A stretch of DNA of 64,000 bases from Cercophora sp. LCS_1 (lineage: Eukaryota; Ascomycota; Sordariomycetes; Sordariales; Lasiosphaeriaceae): NCBI GenBank assembly GCA_036250225.1, contig JAPZLL010000006.1, positions 620,001 to 684,000 on the forward strand, read 5' to 3'. Every line of letters begins with the position of its first letter. Positions within the stretch are counted from its first letter, which is position 1. The translations under genes were made by a program, and so were the position numbers. This document shows positions 21,926 through 36,324 of this stretch, in pieces. The notes beneath the pieces are model-generated. The model ran no database searches, was not told the DNA's origin, and saw nothing but the letters and a program-made list of their open reading frames with translations.

Positions 21926-24307
21926 AGCAACACGGCCGCTTGATAGGCCGGGTTCCGGCTTCTAAGATAAGCACAAGGGACGCAAAAAGCGCGCTTCCTC
22001 AGCCAACCCAGTGCCCCGCGGTCGAGGAGGGGCTCCAGATGGCTTCAGGATTGGCCCATGATGGTGGCGCTGCTAGTCTCAGACTCATCCCCTCTTGCCT
22101 GGATGGCTGGCTCGCTGCGCGGTTGACCTATCGAATGCAGCCGCATCCGCAAGTCGTCGCAGACCAAAATCTGTTCAATAGCCTGGCAGATCGGCTGGTC
22201 AGGGCAGACAGTGGTCCACGTCGACCGAGACTCAGCCCAAAAAAGGTGAGCTCTCAGTGCGGGGAGAGTGGAGGAAGTTTGGGAGCAAATGACCAACTCC
22301 GCGATTGGATGGTCAAGAATCCTGCTCCCTCAATTTTATGGCACGGGATCGAGAGGCTTTGCGGATCCTAAGCTCGAGTCATCACTTGGCGCAAGAAATC
22401 GGAGCAGTTCTCGATGAAGCAACTTCGTGTTCGGGAATGGATGTCGGTCCGTTGCGACTCTGACTGCTCGGCCGATCAAGAAGAACAACGGCAACAAGGA
22501 CCGGCACTCGGCCTTCGCTTGGCACGGTGGTGGGGCCGCGACTGCAATGCCGATGGCTACAGTGACGGACCGACTTGGCGCGGGGACGGCGCGGGGCGAT
22601 TGGCTCCGCTCGCGATGGACTTGCAACCAAGGCATTGAAATGGAGGATCAACCACTCAAGCCTTGCGCTAGGTATTTTCGGCAACACCCACCGTCTGCTC
22701 ACCCCTGCGCCTTCCCCACCGCGTTTCTTTTGACCTCATCCGATCGTCTGTAAGGCAGTCGCAACTCAGCCTCGGGCTTGGTCGTTGGACAACGCTGTGG
22801 AGTTTGCATTCATGCAACGCTTTGGGTCTGAGCCGACTTTCAGACTCGCTGTCCGAGTCCCCAATTCCAGATTCAGGATTGGCGACCGAAGCAGGAGATA
22901 CATGCTTTCCGGACTGACGCTAGCAGCTGATCAACGTTTGTTTCTTCTCAACCATGTCGATCGTGTCGTTGGTTCAATTCGTCTTTCCCCGGCGCACGAC
23001 TTGTGATCTGGACTGCGGGAATGTGAAGCCGCTTCGATCCTGCATCCTAAGCGCTACTCAGGATCGTGCCGCTGTCGCGACTGGATCGTCGGGCTGATGA
23101 CGGATTTCGATCCTCGAAATCCGCAGGTACGGCGCCCGTGGCATGTCACCAAGTCCGCTTCCGAGTTGCACGGCGGTATGCAGCCCATTTCTTGACATAG
23201 ACCTCAGATGGACGTTTTGGCAGGATCACAGCTAGCCGGTTTACGAACACCAGCAGTCCGTGGTGAATGCCCTCACCTTCCGAACGGGGAAGCTGTGATC
23301 ACAAAGAATAGAGAGCCGTCGCTTTGTTGACGGGAGCAGAAAGCCATCCTCTGAGAATCTGACGGAGACCACATCCGAGGTCTCGGTTCTTCGTCTTGGC
23401 GTTTGTCGTCGCCAATCGCCAAGCTTACCAAAGCCCCAGAGCGGACGAGCCCTGATGCAAGGGCGAGCCACAGCTTCTACCAAAAATGGAGTGACCTCAG
23501 CCGCGTCTCCTTCCAGCCAACCTCTTCGGGCCTCGGTGCCAACGGGCTCTGTGCTTGGGTCTTGGAATGCTCGAAACATTCAACCCCACGCAGCCAGCGA
23601 CGTGCCGATTGCCCGTTCAAGTGGCGGACCGTGGATCTTTGAGCGGAGACTCGATCGTGTGTCTTCATACACGTTATCGAGTGCATCTTTGCATGTTGGG
23701 TCGCGCTAGTCTTCTCGCCACGGCTATCTCGCTCTCTCGTTGGTCACCCTCAAAGCCAACGCTCACACAGCAATCCCGATGGCAAATGGCGACGGATCTT
23801 GCCGTTACAATCAGAAGCCTGGCTGCGACCACTCGTCTAACCCAGGAGAGATGCCAGGCGGGGTTATCGCATCTGCGTGTCGTATGCGGCATCGACACGG
23901 AAATCGGCCCCGCCGCTCCTCCACTCGCCTCAGCCTCCAACGGCGTTGTCCAGCCCAGTTTGACACGCGACCCGGTTACAACGGACTGGTAGCTTTCGGC
24001 CCAAAGAGCCTAGAGGAGGCGCTTGGCAACCCAGTACCTGGAATCCGTCGAACGATGCTGTCCCTAGCTTGGTTCGGCGGTTGCCGGCACCGCGCCTCGC
24101 CCTGACCACGAAGCTTGCTGGCCCTCGATGGCTGTTATAATGCCCTCGGCCACCCTCCCTCATGGCATCTTCCATTTTCGTCTGTGTTGTGGTCTCTTCA
24201 GTCTTGCTTTGGTGTTCATTCTAGTCTCTAATCCTCCTTTCTTCTTTATCCTCGCTAATCCTGCCCCCCATACACTGCCGCAAGTGCCCTAGGGGTACAA
24301 CGCAACC

Positions 24308-26043
24308 ATGCTGTCCTCCAGTGTGCAGTCCCTTGGGCTTCTGTCCCTGGCCATGCTTGCCAAGGCAGCAACTGTCACATACAACTTCGACATCACGTGG
24401 GTATGGGCATCCCCCGATGGCTTCGGGAGGCCAGTCATCGGCATCAACAACCAGTGGCCATGCCCAACCATTCAGGCCAACGTGGGTGATACCATTGTCG
24501 TCAACCTGAACAACAAGCTCGGCAACCAGACCACCGGTATCCACTGGCACGGCATCAACCAGGTCACCACCGAAGAGATGGATGGACCGAGTGATGTTGC
24601 GCAATGTCCTGTGCCCCCCGGATCGACGATCAAGTACCAGTTTACTGCAGACACCGCTGGGACCTACTGGTATCACTCGCACAACATGGGTCAATATCCC
24701 GACGGCCTGCGTGGTCCTCTCATCATCCAGGATCCCAACGACCCCAACAAGAGCAACTACGATGAGGAGGTTATTCTGACCGTCACAGACTGGTAAGCTA
24801 TCATCAATCTCCTGTTGTGGCCTGGGGTTCTGACAACATCAGGTATCATGATCAGAGTCTCACTCTTGTTCGCGACATGCTCGTCACGAGCAATACCAGA
24901 TTTAGTCCCCCAATTCCCAATAACATCCTTCTCAACGAAGGCCAGGGTGCGAAGTACAAGGTCGAAAACGGTAAGAAGTATCGTTTTCGCTTCATCAACA
25001 TGGCCGCCCTCGCCGGTGCTATGATTCACTTCAACGGCCAGAAGATGAACGTCATCATGAACGATGCCGCCATGGTCCAGGAAGAAGCGGTCGACATGCT
25101 CAAGATTGCCGCGGCCCAGCGCTACGACTTTATCGTTGAGGCCAAGGACAGCGATAACCATCCTTTCCTAGTCGCCCTCGATGTCAACCGTGACTTCCAC
25201 AACCCCAACCTCGGCGCCCTGCAGTGGCCTTTCAACGCTACCGGCTACCTCGTTGGGGACTCTTCCAAGGCCACCGACGCCGTCGATGTCGTCTCCCAGT
25301 TCGACCCCGCTGATGACTCCAAGTTCAAGCCCTACGACGGCGCCGGCCCTTATGCCAACCCCAACAAGCAGATCAAGCTTGACTTTCAGTTCTGCCTCGA
25401 CGAGAACGGCTACCCGCGTGCCTGCTTCAACAACGTGACGTACATTAACCAGAAGGTGCCCACCCTCTATACGGCTGCCACGACTGGTGACGACAACACC
25501 AACCCCATCATCTATGGCCAGGTCAACCCCCAGATCGTGGAAGACGGTGACATTGTCGACATTATTGTCAACAACCTCGACGATGCAGCCCATCCCTTCC
25601 ATCTCCACGGGCACCACTTCCAAACCTTGGTTCGCGCGGCCAGCCAGGCTGGAACTTGGCCCGGCAACGAGAACGGCTACGCCTCTGCGCCCCCGATGCG
25701 TGACACTCTCACTGTTAACGGTGGCTCGTACGCCGTTCTCCGCTTCAAGGCCGACAACCCTGGTGTGTGGCTTTTCCACTGCCACATTGAGTGGCATGTG
25801 GAGATGGGTCTGACAGTTAGCATCATCGAGTCGCCGTCCAAACTTAAGGGCTTCACGTTCCCCGACGACCACATCGAGAACTGCAAGATCCAGAACATTC
25901 CCTACCAGGGCAATGCGGCTGGCAACACGCAGAACCACACGGATACAACGGGGTTCATCACTGTGCCGCCTACCACGTACACGGGTTCCATGTACCAGGC
26001 GCCGGCGAACAAGAGGTCGAGGATCTCGGGGTGGTCCAACTAG
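24308..26043 (+). CDS. Secreted Fet3/Abr1-like multicopper oxidase
   Basis: This is a 561-aa copper oxidase from two exons (24308-24792, 24843-26043; 50-nt intron, donor GTAAGC, acceptor CAG). A signal peptide is predicted at residues 1-20 (hydrophobic core LGLLSLAMLAKA). Copper motifs are GIHWHG (His79, His81), WYHSH (His123, His125), HPFHLHGH (412-419) and HCHIEWH (474-480). Cys475 is the type-1 ligand and Leu485 sits at the axial position, as in Fet3. Motifs around Glu203, the DD before KFKPY and Asp408 match the acidic residues of the Fet3 iron site. It lacks the C-terminal membrane helix of Fet3 and ends RSRISGWSN, so it is probably soluble and secreted. No Ftr1 permease is nearby. The closest known role is that of Abr1-type oxidases in melanin clusters; iron oxidation or phenol polymerisation are both open. 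Codon use favours C-ending codons, suggesting good expression. Confidence 0.9.
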
Positions 26044-26258
26044 ATGATGATGATGATGAGTATGATCCGATATGCCGGGTAATGAAGGGCCACAAGGCCC
26101 GTAATTAGAGATGTTCCTTTTGTGTGGGTGGCAGGATGAGCGGGGTTGAAGGCGTTTGGAGATTGGCTTGGTGTTTTTGGATCCAGGTTGGCGGGAGCAT
26201 GTAGGCATAATAGAGGAGGTCGTCAAAATATTGCTTTTAGAGGTAGCACTGAGATAGG

Positions 26259-26264
26259 AATAAA
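26259..26264 (+). promoter_or_regulatory. Possible polyadenylation signal of the oxidase gene
   Basis: AATAAA lies 216 bp after the stop codon in an AT-rich patch. Fungal 3' ends often lack a strict hexamer, so this is only suggestive. Confidence 0.35.
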
Positions 26265-27255
26265 ATATGTAGACCGCGATGAGGCTCTGACGTTGTGACC
26301 GCGCCTTTCTTCGAATGCCATATCACTGTAGAGTGTTTTGCATGCTCCGTAAATCAGAGCATGCTTGTCAGGTCTGTATTGCCCTGTGTGGCTTTCGAGG
26401 ACCAGATGAGACGCTGGGTAGATCTCCTCGAGTACCCGTCATCAACCGCCTCGCGAAGGTTCTTGAGCACCTCGTTCGTACAGCCAAGCCGCCCAATGAG
26501 CCAGCTCAGATAGACCAAGAGCAGTCGTAAGCTCTCAACTGGTAGCTCTCTTCTTCGTAGCTACTCTCTACTATTGATGGAGAATCGCGAGCCGAGGCTC
26601 GGAATGCAGTCATGGCGGCTCAGCGACAACACACTTGATAGTAATATCACAGATTTATGTAAACGCAAGCTGCAGTAATCGCAAGCGCTGAGGCTTGCAA
26701 CCCATGCCTGCATTCCTAACTCATATCCATGACGTCGACCGTTCAGTCTCGAAACCATCATGGTACTTGGGTCATGCTACATGTTTTAAAAAAAAAAAAA
26801 ATCACTAGATCTTTTCTGCTCGGCAACCAAAGTTGACTGCGATCTTCCCCTATCAACTACGGTAGTCACTCTTCCTCAAGGTAAACAAACACATTAAATT
26901 CGCATGCCACATTGGAAAACCCGATAGTGGGGTTGTTGATGGACATTAGTTGACGTCAGGTGGGATCAACAACAGCAACGACCCAAGCGGAGACAACCTC
27001 CTACGAGATCGAGTCAAAAAATAAATAAAAATATTGTTGATGCAATTGAGTAATGTATATAACCACTGTCCCAGAATTCCAAGCCCAAAATACATTCCTC
27101 GCTGTCTACCTATGTATTTCCCACGACGCAAACGGGCGCAGATGGGTGCAAACAGCTCAGCGCCGTATGGGGGTATCGTGCCTTCCACTTGACGCTCGTG
27201 ACACATGCATTCACCACCCACCTAACCCACCAACCATCAAAACTCAATATCAACC

Positions 27256-27280
27256 AAAAAAAAAAAAAAAAAAAAAAAAA
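27256..27280 (+). repeat. Poly-A tract of 25
   Basis: This is an uninterrupted run of A, the longest homopolymer in the window. I saw no flanking target-site duplication or reverse-transcriptase remnant that would mark a retroposon. Confidence 0.8.
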
Positions 27281-27539
27281 GACACTGCCCCATACCCAAC
27301 GGACCCTCGAAAAGTATTCTTGCTCATCGTTCCTACCAACCATCATCAAAACTGTCGCCTAACACGTCAGCGCGCGCCCCGAATGACTCGACTCAAACCC
27401 AACCCAACCCGAAAAACAGCTGCGGCTGAAGACCACCTGGGCTGAGGCCAGCGACATGAAGGCGGCGGCTGAGTCGGGTCTTTTCAACGACAACGCCCAC
27501 CCAGCAACTGGCATGTGATAGGGCGGTGTGATGGTGTGC

Positions 27540-27581
27540 CTCACACATACACACACGCGCGCACACACACGCACACATATC
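27540..27581 (+). repeat. CA/CG dinucleotide microsatellite
   Basis: The run reads as alternating CACACA with CGCG interruptions. It is low complexity and has no coding role. Confidence 0.75.
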
Positions 27582-30500
27582 GCGGGGAAAAAAAAACCAT
27601 TCATTGGGGGATGTTATTAGGAAATGCGCGTGCCTTGGAAAACACATCAAGGTACGCAGGGCTGGGAAAGGGTTCTGATTGTTGGCATGCGCCGTCCCCC
27701 GCTTGGGTGTGGTGGGTATGGGGTTGTGTGCCACGGCAAACGGCTGGTGTTTGGCACTTTTGTCAACGTCGGGTGGTGCGTTGGCTTGTACTCCGTTTCC
27801 ATTTGAAGTATATCCCGACTTGGGACTGGAGGCGAGGATCCTTGGGAACTTGTCACGCAGTTAACGATGGTGCAGTTCGAGCATCACACCACTTGACGGT
27901 GCCGGATATGGCCATCGGAAGAAGTTAACCCATCCGGAGCATGTCTTGACCATTCTAGAGACGGGACATGTCATTTCTCTCAAAGCTTGCTGTAGCGTGG
28001 TTTGGTAGGTACCTTGGGGAAACGGTCCAGTCTGCCACTTGGCAGGTTCACCATGGAACGTAAACGTCGTCCCGCAAGGCGACCTAGATACCCATCCTGG
28101 GACGCCATCCGGTAACCGATCCCACGATAGGAAGGTCCCACCGATGTTGTGAGCCGTCTTGAATCTTCTCTTCCCCTTCGGCTACATCTCCGGTTGATGA
28201 ATGAGCGTGGATGTTTGACTCGCAGACAACACATTCTTCTCCCCCTTCCCCATCCCGTCATCGAGAAATTCCCCTGTCCTCTTTGGGAAGCTTTGGTGAA
28301 CAGACGGCAGGTGAGGAAGCGGGGAGGTTCGTTTCTGGTAGTATAACCCCGACCGCAGTAGCACGGCTCGCCTACCCAGCTGGTTGGAGAGAGACCAGGT
28401 AGCACCCAGGTCGTGGAGAGAAGCAGAGCCAGTGGATTTCCTGCGGTTGGAAGGTTGGGAAAGAAGAACATCTGAGACAACTTTGTGGGTTTGAGCAATG
28501 GTGGGCAGGAAATGGGTTGGAAGGGAAGGGAAGGGAAAAAAAAGGGGGAAATGTATCTTTTTGTGCTGGGGATTTTTTCGGGGAGTACCAGTGTGTGTGA
28601 TTTCAGCGTGTGGACGCATACGTGCGTAGGAAGGGGTTTTCTGGGGGGCTCATGCGGATGCCCGTTGACACTGCAGTGAAGGGATTTGAGACGAGACTCA
28701 ACATTGTTCAATGGTATATCACTAGGGATATGGATGGGAAGCGGGGGTTGTGGTATTGTTTGGGGATGTGGGTTGAGCTTTACTTTGGTCTGGCGTGGTG
28801 AAGATGGGACAGACATGTTTACTGTAAGAGGGAGACAGGAATGTGAATCAGCAAGGGGGATGAGCTGAGGACTGCATGCTACAAATGACGAGACGAGTAT
28901 GCGGTGCATGTCACAACCTGAGCTGGTGATGCCGAGTCCACCGCGGTTTTCTTGTCACTGTCACGCAGACACGAGTGGTTTGTCAACCATCTTACCTGGC
29001 TCCAGCATCAGCCGACGGCAAGATAGTTGTTATGTCTTACTGCCTGGTGGACATCATAGAGGCATTGATCATCACGACTTGTCAATGTGGCCAGCATCTA
29101 CTGGATTTGTGCTCAGAATTACACTTCTCAATCCGCAAACGTGCATAATAAGACGGAACAACTCCTCCCCTCACGCAGGAACAAACTCCGGTAGGCATGA
29201 TTGGTGATGGGTGGTCCGTCAAGCAAGGCACACTGCTAGGATCAAGTGCTTGGCCACATGGCGCGCGCAGGTCCAGTTGATGTGGGCTTTGCATTTGCCG
29301 GAATGTCCGGGATATGTACTCCGTATGTGTCGGACACACAAGGCCCAGGCCTCGAAAACGGTGAAAGCAGGGGGCGTGTTGTTTTGTTTGGCTGTGTTTT
29401 GCTTGCCAAGCATTCTCTATTCACGACGAGACGACGGTCGGTGATACTCGACATCCATAGTCATCATCATCAAAGAAAGTTCTATTCCTGTTCCCGGCGA
29501 TTGCCGGCGCAGTCCCCTTGTCCGGATTCTCGACAACCGGCCAGTCCCATTCCACACCGCGGGGCCCACCAGACGTCCCGCGATAAGGCTCCGATCGACG
29601 GGGCTTGGGTACATGTATGCGGCCGTGGCGGACCCCCGGGGGGTTGTGATCGGGAAGACGACCCGAGAATCTACCGGAACGGGACATCGTCAACAAGACG
29701 ACGGCAGACAGCGAACAACAAAAGGCCCGAGGCTAAACATGGACTACACCAACCGACCATGGGCACAGACCGAGGGAACCGGCCAAACCAGACCAGCTCG
29801 AGTCCTGTCGTGACATGGCAACATGGCAAGATGTTGCGCCGTCAGGCCAAGGGAGAATACATTGTCATCATGACACAGCATGCTGACCACGAGGAGTATT
29901 GTCATTGTCCTCAATTTACACTCCCCTTCCCCTGCCAATGTTGCCTCCCTGCCTGCTTGCTTGCCCTGCCCTGCCGACGTTCTCCGAATAGACCCCTGCC
30001 GTAGGACAACATGAGAGACAATACAATATATGAGGCTAGCCATCAGGCTGAAGGGGCAACATGGGAAGAACAACACAGCATAGCACAGCACACCACAGCA
30101 CACCACAGAATATGTAGACGCGGTGAAAGGGCCGATGAGGTCGACGGCCGTGGTTTCGCTCAGCAGACGCATTGGTCTAGAACGTTATTACAGGATGACC
30201 GCCCTGGTCTTGAATGTGCAATAACTGCGTAGATACATACATGCGTACATGCCGCAAGGGATATGGACACGGCAGCAGGTTGACCGCCGCACTCACTCGG
30301 GGCGGGGCGTTCAACCTTGCAGTTGATCATCGCCGATGAGTAGACCGATCCGCCCATTGCTAGGCATGATTCCACTCTGCGGTCTGGAATCGTCTGGGCG
30401 CTGAGCAAAGCAAGGGGTTGTTCCAAAAAAAAAAAAAAAACACGGGCTGAGAATTATCCCTAGGGTGAGCAGGGATGGTGGGGGTTCTTTCTGGACGCGA

Positions 30501-33500
30501 TATGGCATCAACGTCGATCCTCATGGATGGGCTAAGACCTTATCTCATCGAGGTTCGTGAAGCGAAAGACGAGGCAAGGAAAAAAAAAGAACATGTTTGC
30601 CGCGTTGGGGCTAGGACACGTTGGACAGCATCGAAAGAAAGAATGAGAGGAAGAAAGCACGCGATGCGATGGGAGAAGGGCCGCCTCGACGCTTGGCAAG
30701 TCCTTGAGGCGCCGCAATTGGGCTGTTCTCGTGTAAGTGGCAGACCACCTCGATTCTGTTTCGTCTAGTAATTGGCGTCATTGCATGCTTCGGTTTTTTT
30801 TTTCATTTAAACAGACGGATGGATACACAAGGCCGAAGGCAATGGATATGGACAACAACAAAGAGCGCCAGGATAGCAACCCGGGTGCCACGTCGCCGGG
30901 TCAAGCTGGATAGAGCCAAGGGCACAGCGAAACGGGCACCCCATTGAGGCGGCGGGGAGAACAACCCGAGCTGTGTCTTGGTCGGGACCACAGGTGGCCC
31001 TGGATGTGGTGTCATGGAAGGCAAGCCCCGAAGAGTACATACGAGCCAACGTACGTTTGCCTTGCATCGCACAAGCAGGCCTCGACAGGCCGCTCTGGAA
31101 AACCATGGCGGTGGAATTGTTCCGACATGACACATGATTGCCCGTCTTGCCCCTCTCTACCTTTCGGGATGCCGTCTGCCGAGCCTGTTGATATTTTGCC
31201 GTGCCTTTCCCCAGGAACGGGGAGAACCGTGGACCATGAATGGACAATCGGCGCACTGAGTCTACACGCTCAGCCGACGGGGGGCGACTTGGCGGTCTGT
31301 TGGGGACATGGTTCTAGTGGCCTGTTTGTAGCCATGCACGAGATCAGCATGCGGCGTTGGGCGTCGCCTGGCGGGGCAATCTTTCCATCCGGGGGTGGGA
31401 GGCAATGTGGATGAACGGGTCGCTTTACGTCGAATCGCTCGCCTGCTGGCGCCCGAAGCAGAGTGGGCTGCGAAACGAGATCGTCAACTGAGAGGGGGGA
31501 ATCCCCGGGAAATCCATCACGTCGCTTGGCTCGAGTCGACAGCGTCGCTCGCTATGTTTCGGCAGGTGCCATATACCATATATGAAAACCCTCGTTCCCG
31601 GGACGCAAGCCTGCCGTTCGCGGTGCCGAGTGCCAAGCCATCTGTTGATGGAGCCGTGTGATGGATGTTTTGCATGAGACCGCGAGTCCGGAGTCCGGTG
31701 GTGGTGGTGGAGGTGGGTAAAATCTGCGCACAAGGCAATATTACGCAGGTCGGCTACATAGACCGCAAGCGAGGCTGCCAACAATGTGTCTCGGTGCAAG
31801 TCGCGCCACCGTGGTATTGACACGTCGATGGGACCGGCATCCGCCAAGGGCCCGGTGCGGAGAAAAGTCGACGGCGGGAGCGTCCGCCGGACGGACCAAA
31901 TCTGGTGGCCGGGTGGTCCAAGTGCTGACCCGGGAGGCGCGGAGCATGTGCAGCCAGCGATGGCATGACCGAAGCGGTGATGACCTGTTGCTGTTGGCTG
32001 TTGGCCGAGCTGCTTCGGTCTCATGCGAACGTCCCGGTCCAGCAGGGGCGGCGCAGGGGCGTATCCCGTACAGCCTTTTCCATGGCGGCGGAGAACCGCC
32101 CGCGGAATAATCCAGCGGGCGGCGGGGTCAGCAGTCAGCCCGGGACTCCATTGTCAATCCAAATTGTTTTGGTGTTTGGTTAGGTGTCGACCGTCGGCCA
32201 AGTGGTAACGGCGACGGTGCTGGTGAGACAAGCAACTGCAGATAGGCCGCAGCGGCCCTTGGACGTGCAGCGGCAGCACCGGCCACTGTTCTCGCACCAG
32301 CGGAAGCCAGACTCGGGCCAATCGAGTGCAGCGGCGATGCAGCGGACGGCGAACAGGTGGCGACGGTGAGCCGGACAGCCTCGCTCGCGCGCAGGCGTCG
32401 ACTTTTGACTCGACCATTCGGACTGCAAGACAAGCGTCTGCCCAAGCACAGGCTCGCAGCGCTTGCCGGACCGCATCGGGTGTCTGGGGTGGGTGATCTA
32501 AAGATAGGACGAATCTACCAGACGCAGGAGGCGGCTGAGGCGAAGCGGCAGGGTGTGCCAAAACCCAGCAAAATCAGCAAAAGGGGCATCCCGTTTCGGG
32601 CATTTGCACCCCTATCCGTCATCACCAATCTCGACGCAAGGTCTTTCCAGGAACTTCCCCTACTGCCGTGCAGTTGGGCTGCAGAACCCACACAAGGCCT
32701 GCACAGCGAGGGCCACCCGCTTGGCCAGGGCACGACCGCGCATTTTGGCTTCCATCTGTTGCCTGCGCTACGCTGGTCTGGCCGACGATGGATGCGATGC
32801 AGTCATGAACAAAGAATAGACGACGCATGCATGACATAAGACTTGTATTCGAAACCGTTCAGATATAGGCCTGGCAATACTGTGAGCCCAGCATTAGAAC
32901 ATGGACGGGAACGGGGCACTGGGCGCGCGGGAGGGAGCGGGAGTCGGGGTTGTGATAAATCAAGGTTATGGTTAATTTACGGATGAGCTGAGATCCCAAC
33001 TTTGGTGTTTCTGTTTCCCAAGATTCGGGAAGGAAGGCACGTCGAAACGCTGCCCGCAAATTACGGATTACCAGGTGCAGGCCACCAGGAGAGCTGCCAG
33101 GCGTCGACTTATCGCGATTGAGGATTTGCAATTAAGATAGCCAGTGCCTTGGCGGACATGAAGGCTTCCTTGGCAGGGAAGGGGCGAAGCCTGCGGGACG
33201 GGGTGTGGAAAGAACAATCGGGACCCAGCCGACAGGCCCTAGGAACCCCGCTTTTTCCCCAGCTCACAGTTTCCATGTTTGGCGCTTTCGAACCAGTGCT
33301 GACGGTGACGGCTTGCGGGTGTCAGAACAAGTGAGTCCGAGAGATTAGGAAAAAAAAAAAACACTTGTCTCGAAAGAAAGAAAGGAGGAGTGAGAGAGGC
33401 TGCGCGCAAATTTCTTGCTCCCCCGTTTGGCAATCTCACACCCAGCACGTCACCCTTGTCTTGTATCTCTTTTTCGATAACCATTTCAAGATTCGCCGGC

Positions 33501-36324
33501 GCTGACCTGGGCGATTCAGGAAACTTTCGCAGGCTTTGACTGGCCCAAGACCCGCGGCCTAGGCAATACATCTGCACCCAATTTACACATCTTTGCACTA
33601 GCGACCAAAGCACCAAAACTCAACCCCGCTCATCAAGCCGATCAACCGACTGTTTACAGAGAGCATGCCACGACGTTACAATATCCAATACGGCACAGAC
33701 AACGAGGCCCCGTTTGGGTTTTTCCCCAAAGAAGTGCACGCGCCAGAGAGCGAAAGGGAGACCGGCTGAAGCGAGACAGGTAGAGACAGGAAAGAGCAAC
33801 CAACCAAATCCCATGGAGCAATGACATCAGTTGAGCCAAGAAGACATCTCATCCGTTGTAGCTTCCTCGGATCTATCCTGTCCCGGCTGTCGCTCGGGAG
33901 GCTTGCACGAGTCTTCTTTTGCTCAGCCAGCAACCATTGTTGTCTCCAGCCTCACTTACGTCTCGAGACTCTCCATCTCAGACAGTTGCCGTCTGCTTGT
34001 CCCGTCCGAGCTGTCAGACCGCGTTGCATCGTGGATCGTCGCTACACCACTCCCACGATGGCACAGACGAAACGGTGAGTTGACGGAGGAACAGGCCAGG
34101 GCAGGCCTGTCCGACTTATCCCACGCCGGGAGCCTTGTCTAGATACACTCCCAGAGAGGCTCGTATGGATCGTCCCATTAGCGACGCCATCGACGGGTTG
34201 TCCGGCTGAGGTTAGGCGTGTGTTGGCGTCCACTTCGAGCCGCCGTGGGACGCGGCGAGACACTGGACTACCGTTTTGCGGGTTTCATGACAAGAAAGAA
34301 CTACGGATATTGGGTAGTGGTTTTGAGCAATTGGTCTTGGTCACGGGCCAAGCGTTCGGCTGAGCGGCTCTCTGGTTGCTGAGAGGGAGGGCAGCCACGG
34401 CGCACCTCAACGGCATTCTAATATCCAGATATCGGCGACTAATTTGGTGCTGTTGAGTCTGGCGGCGTGATCCCTAAACCAAGATCAAGCACGCGGCTCA
34501 CCTCTCTTACCGTTGCTTCAACGCCGAAACGCCTTGGAACAGGACAGGCTTGAGCTCGGTCCATGGCGCACGACGATCTCAGAGTCTGGCCGATGCGCGC
34601 TGCGCGGGAAGCTGCGTTCGCCCGGTTGGTGATGTGCGGCATCTCGATCATGGGCAGCCACCCATTTCGATATGGACGCCCCTCTGCGCGGTAGGTAGGC
34701 ATGTCTACTCTAGCTTCACGGTCGCCGTCGAGGCAAGCAGGGAGAAGCTCCGTATCTGCCCAGACCGCCACCGATGGAAACCGTCCTGGGGTTGCGGTTG
34801 GCGGCACTTGACGGTTGTGCATCTGGAGTCGAAGCCGAAGCCACCTCACTCTGTTTTATCTGATGGAATCCCGCGGCAGAACAGCGGTAGCGTACGGTAC
34901 AGACGCTTCGACCATGCAGTGTCTGGTACCATGCAGGGCGCTGTGCACCTGCGGTGGTGGGAGCGCAGTAGACAGAACCCGTGTATCGAAGCCTATCGGA
35001 AACCGTCTGGAACAGTGCCAGCACCAACCAGCGCTTGGTGGTGACGGGCGGTGCTACAGCGCCGCTCCTCCAAAACGCCTGAAGGAGAAAGGCACGGCGC
35101 AGCACGCCCCCCACCAGCCCAGCATGCAAGCGATGTCCTCGCTGCCTACGCCGGGCGGCACCCAGGCTTGGTAACGCTTACCACTCGCAGCAGATGAAGA
35201 GCAAAATATGATTCTAGTCCCATTAGGAACGGTCTGGTTGCCGTCACCGTTTAGAGTGGGAATGTGCGCACGCCGGGCTCATTGTCGTCGTCGTGACGGC
35301 GCTCCGGTATGTTCCATCTGTGCCCTCCTTTTCCACCCCTGACAGCTGCTAGGGGCTGTGTGGGGAGTAAAGCGACCTATGAGAACGCGCCAAGCGTGCC
35401 GCGCCCAGCCGCGTCGATGAGGCTCGCCCTCCGCCAGCTGCCAGCGACGACATGTCTTGACGGCCGCGGTCGCAATCCTGCTGCTCCCAGCGCATCTCCA
35501 GCATGCTGCTGGCAGACAACAGAGCATGGAATGCTGCTGCGATGCTCGATGCTTAGAGATGGCATGATGACCAGGTCCGCGGCTAAATCCAGTGCAATTG
35601 GCTGACGGGCTGCGAGCCGCTTGGGTGCAATTTTGAGCTGTGGTGGCTCGCCGTGGGGGAGTCCGCCGGACAGTCCGACGAGACCATGGCTCCTGCCCTT
35701 GGGCTACCAGACTCAGCATGCGACCCACCTCCACCCCAGGAAACAGCGGACGGGATCAGCAAATGGTGGGAAAGAACAAGGGAAAAAAAGAACCCGGACC
35801 ATCGAGTCAACACGATACGCATCGTTTCGTATTGCGGACCTATGCCTGCGCAGACGCTTTGTCTCGCCGCGCTCATAGTTTGCGTAGTTTTGCTGCTCCC
35901 TGCCCTGGGCGCAACCGACGGGCCGCCGGAGAGCATCAACAACAGTCAACAGTCGACCGGGTGCCTCAAAATTGCTCATGGTGCCGTGGCCGGTGCTGCT
36001 CTCGGTTTTGGGCCTTGGGGTGGTTCGGACGGCGGGCTGGCGTTTTGGAGGCGTCCGGGGTCTCAGTTACCGGCTGAGCCACAGCAGCTGGTCACCGTTT
36101 TGTTTCCCACAACGCTGGGCTGTGCTGGCCGCCTGAGAAGCAAGCACCCCGGTCGCGACCCAGGCACAGCAGCCCTTGCTTGGACGGTTTCCGCGACAGT
36201 CCTTTGACAGGGCGCCCTGCCAGGTCCCAAGTGCTGGTGCTCGCACTGCAAAATTCCCGGATGGCGGTACCAATCATCCTGCATGGACGTGGCCAAAAGG
36301 GGAAACGACAAGATTATCAAAGTA

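Larger units (their letters stand above)
19447..24307. other. 4.9-kb gene-free region upstream of the oxidase gene
   Basis: No frame here has a recognisable domain or good splice signals; all are short and overlap on both strands. It contains the imperfect duplication at 20369-20644 and an 18-bp tandem pair at 21890-21925. The last 150 bp is a pyrimidine-rich leader before the oxidase start, with a TTATAAT at 24135-24141 that could be a weak TATA. Confidence 0.55.

Noticed and set aside
25168..26226. 352-codon minus-strand frame under the oxidase gene
   Set aside because: It is an antisense shadow of a strongly biased coding exon, with Val/Gly-rich repetitive composition and no motif.
27980..28909. 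309-codon minus-strand frame
   Set aside because: Composition is Pro/Ser/Phe-rich and random-looking, it passes through homopolymer runs and has no domain or splice evidence.
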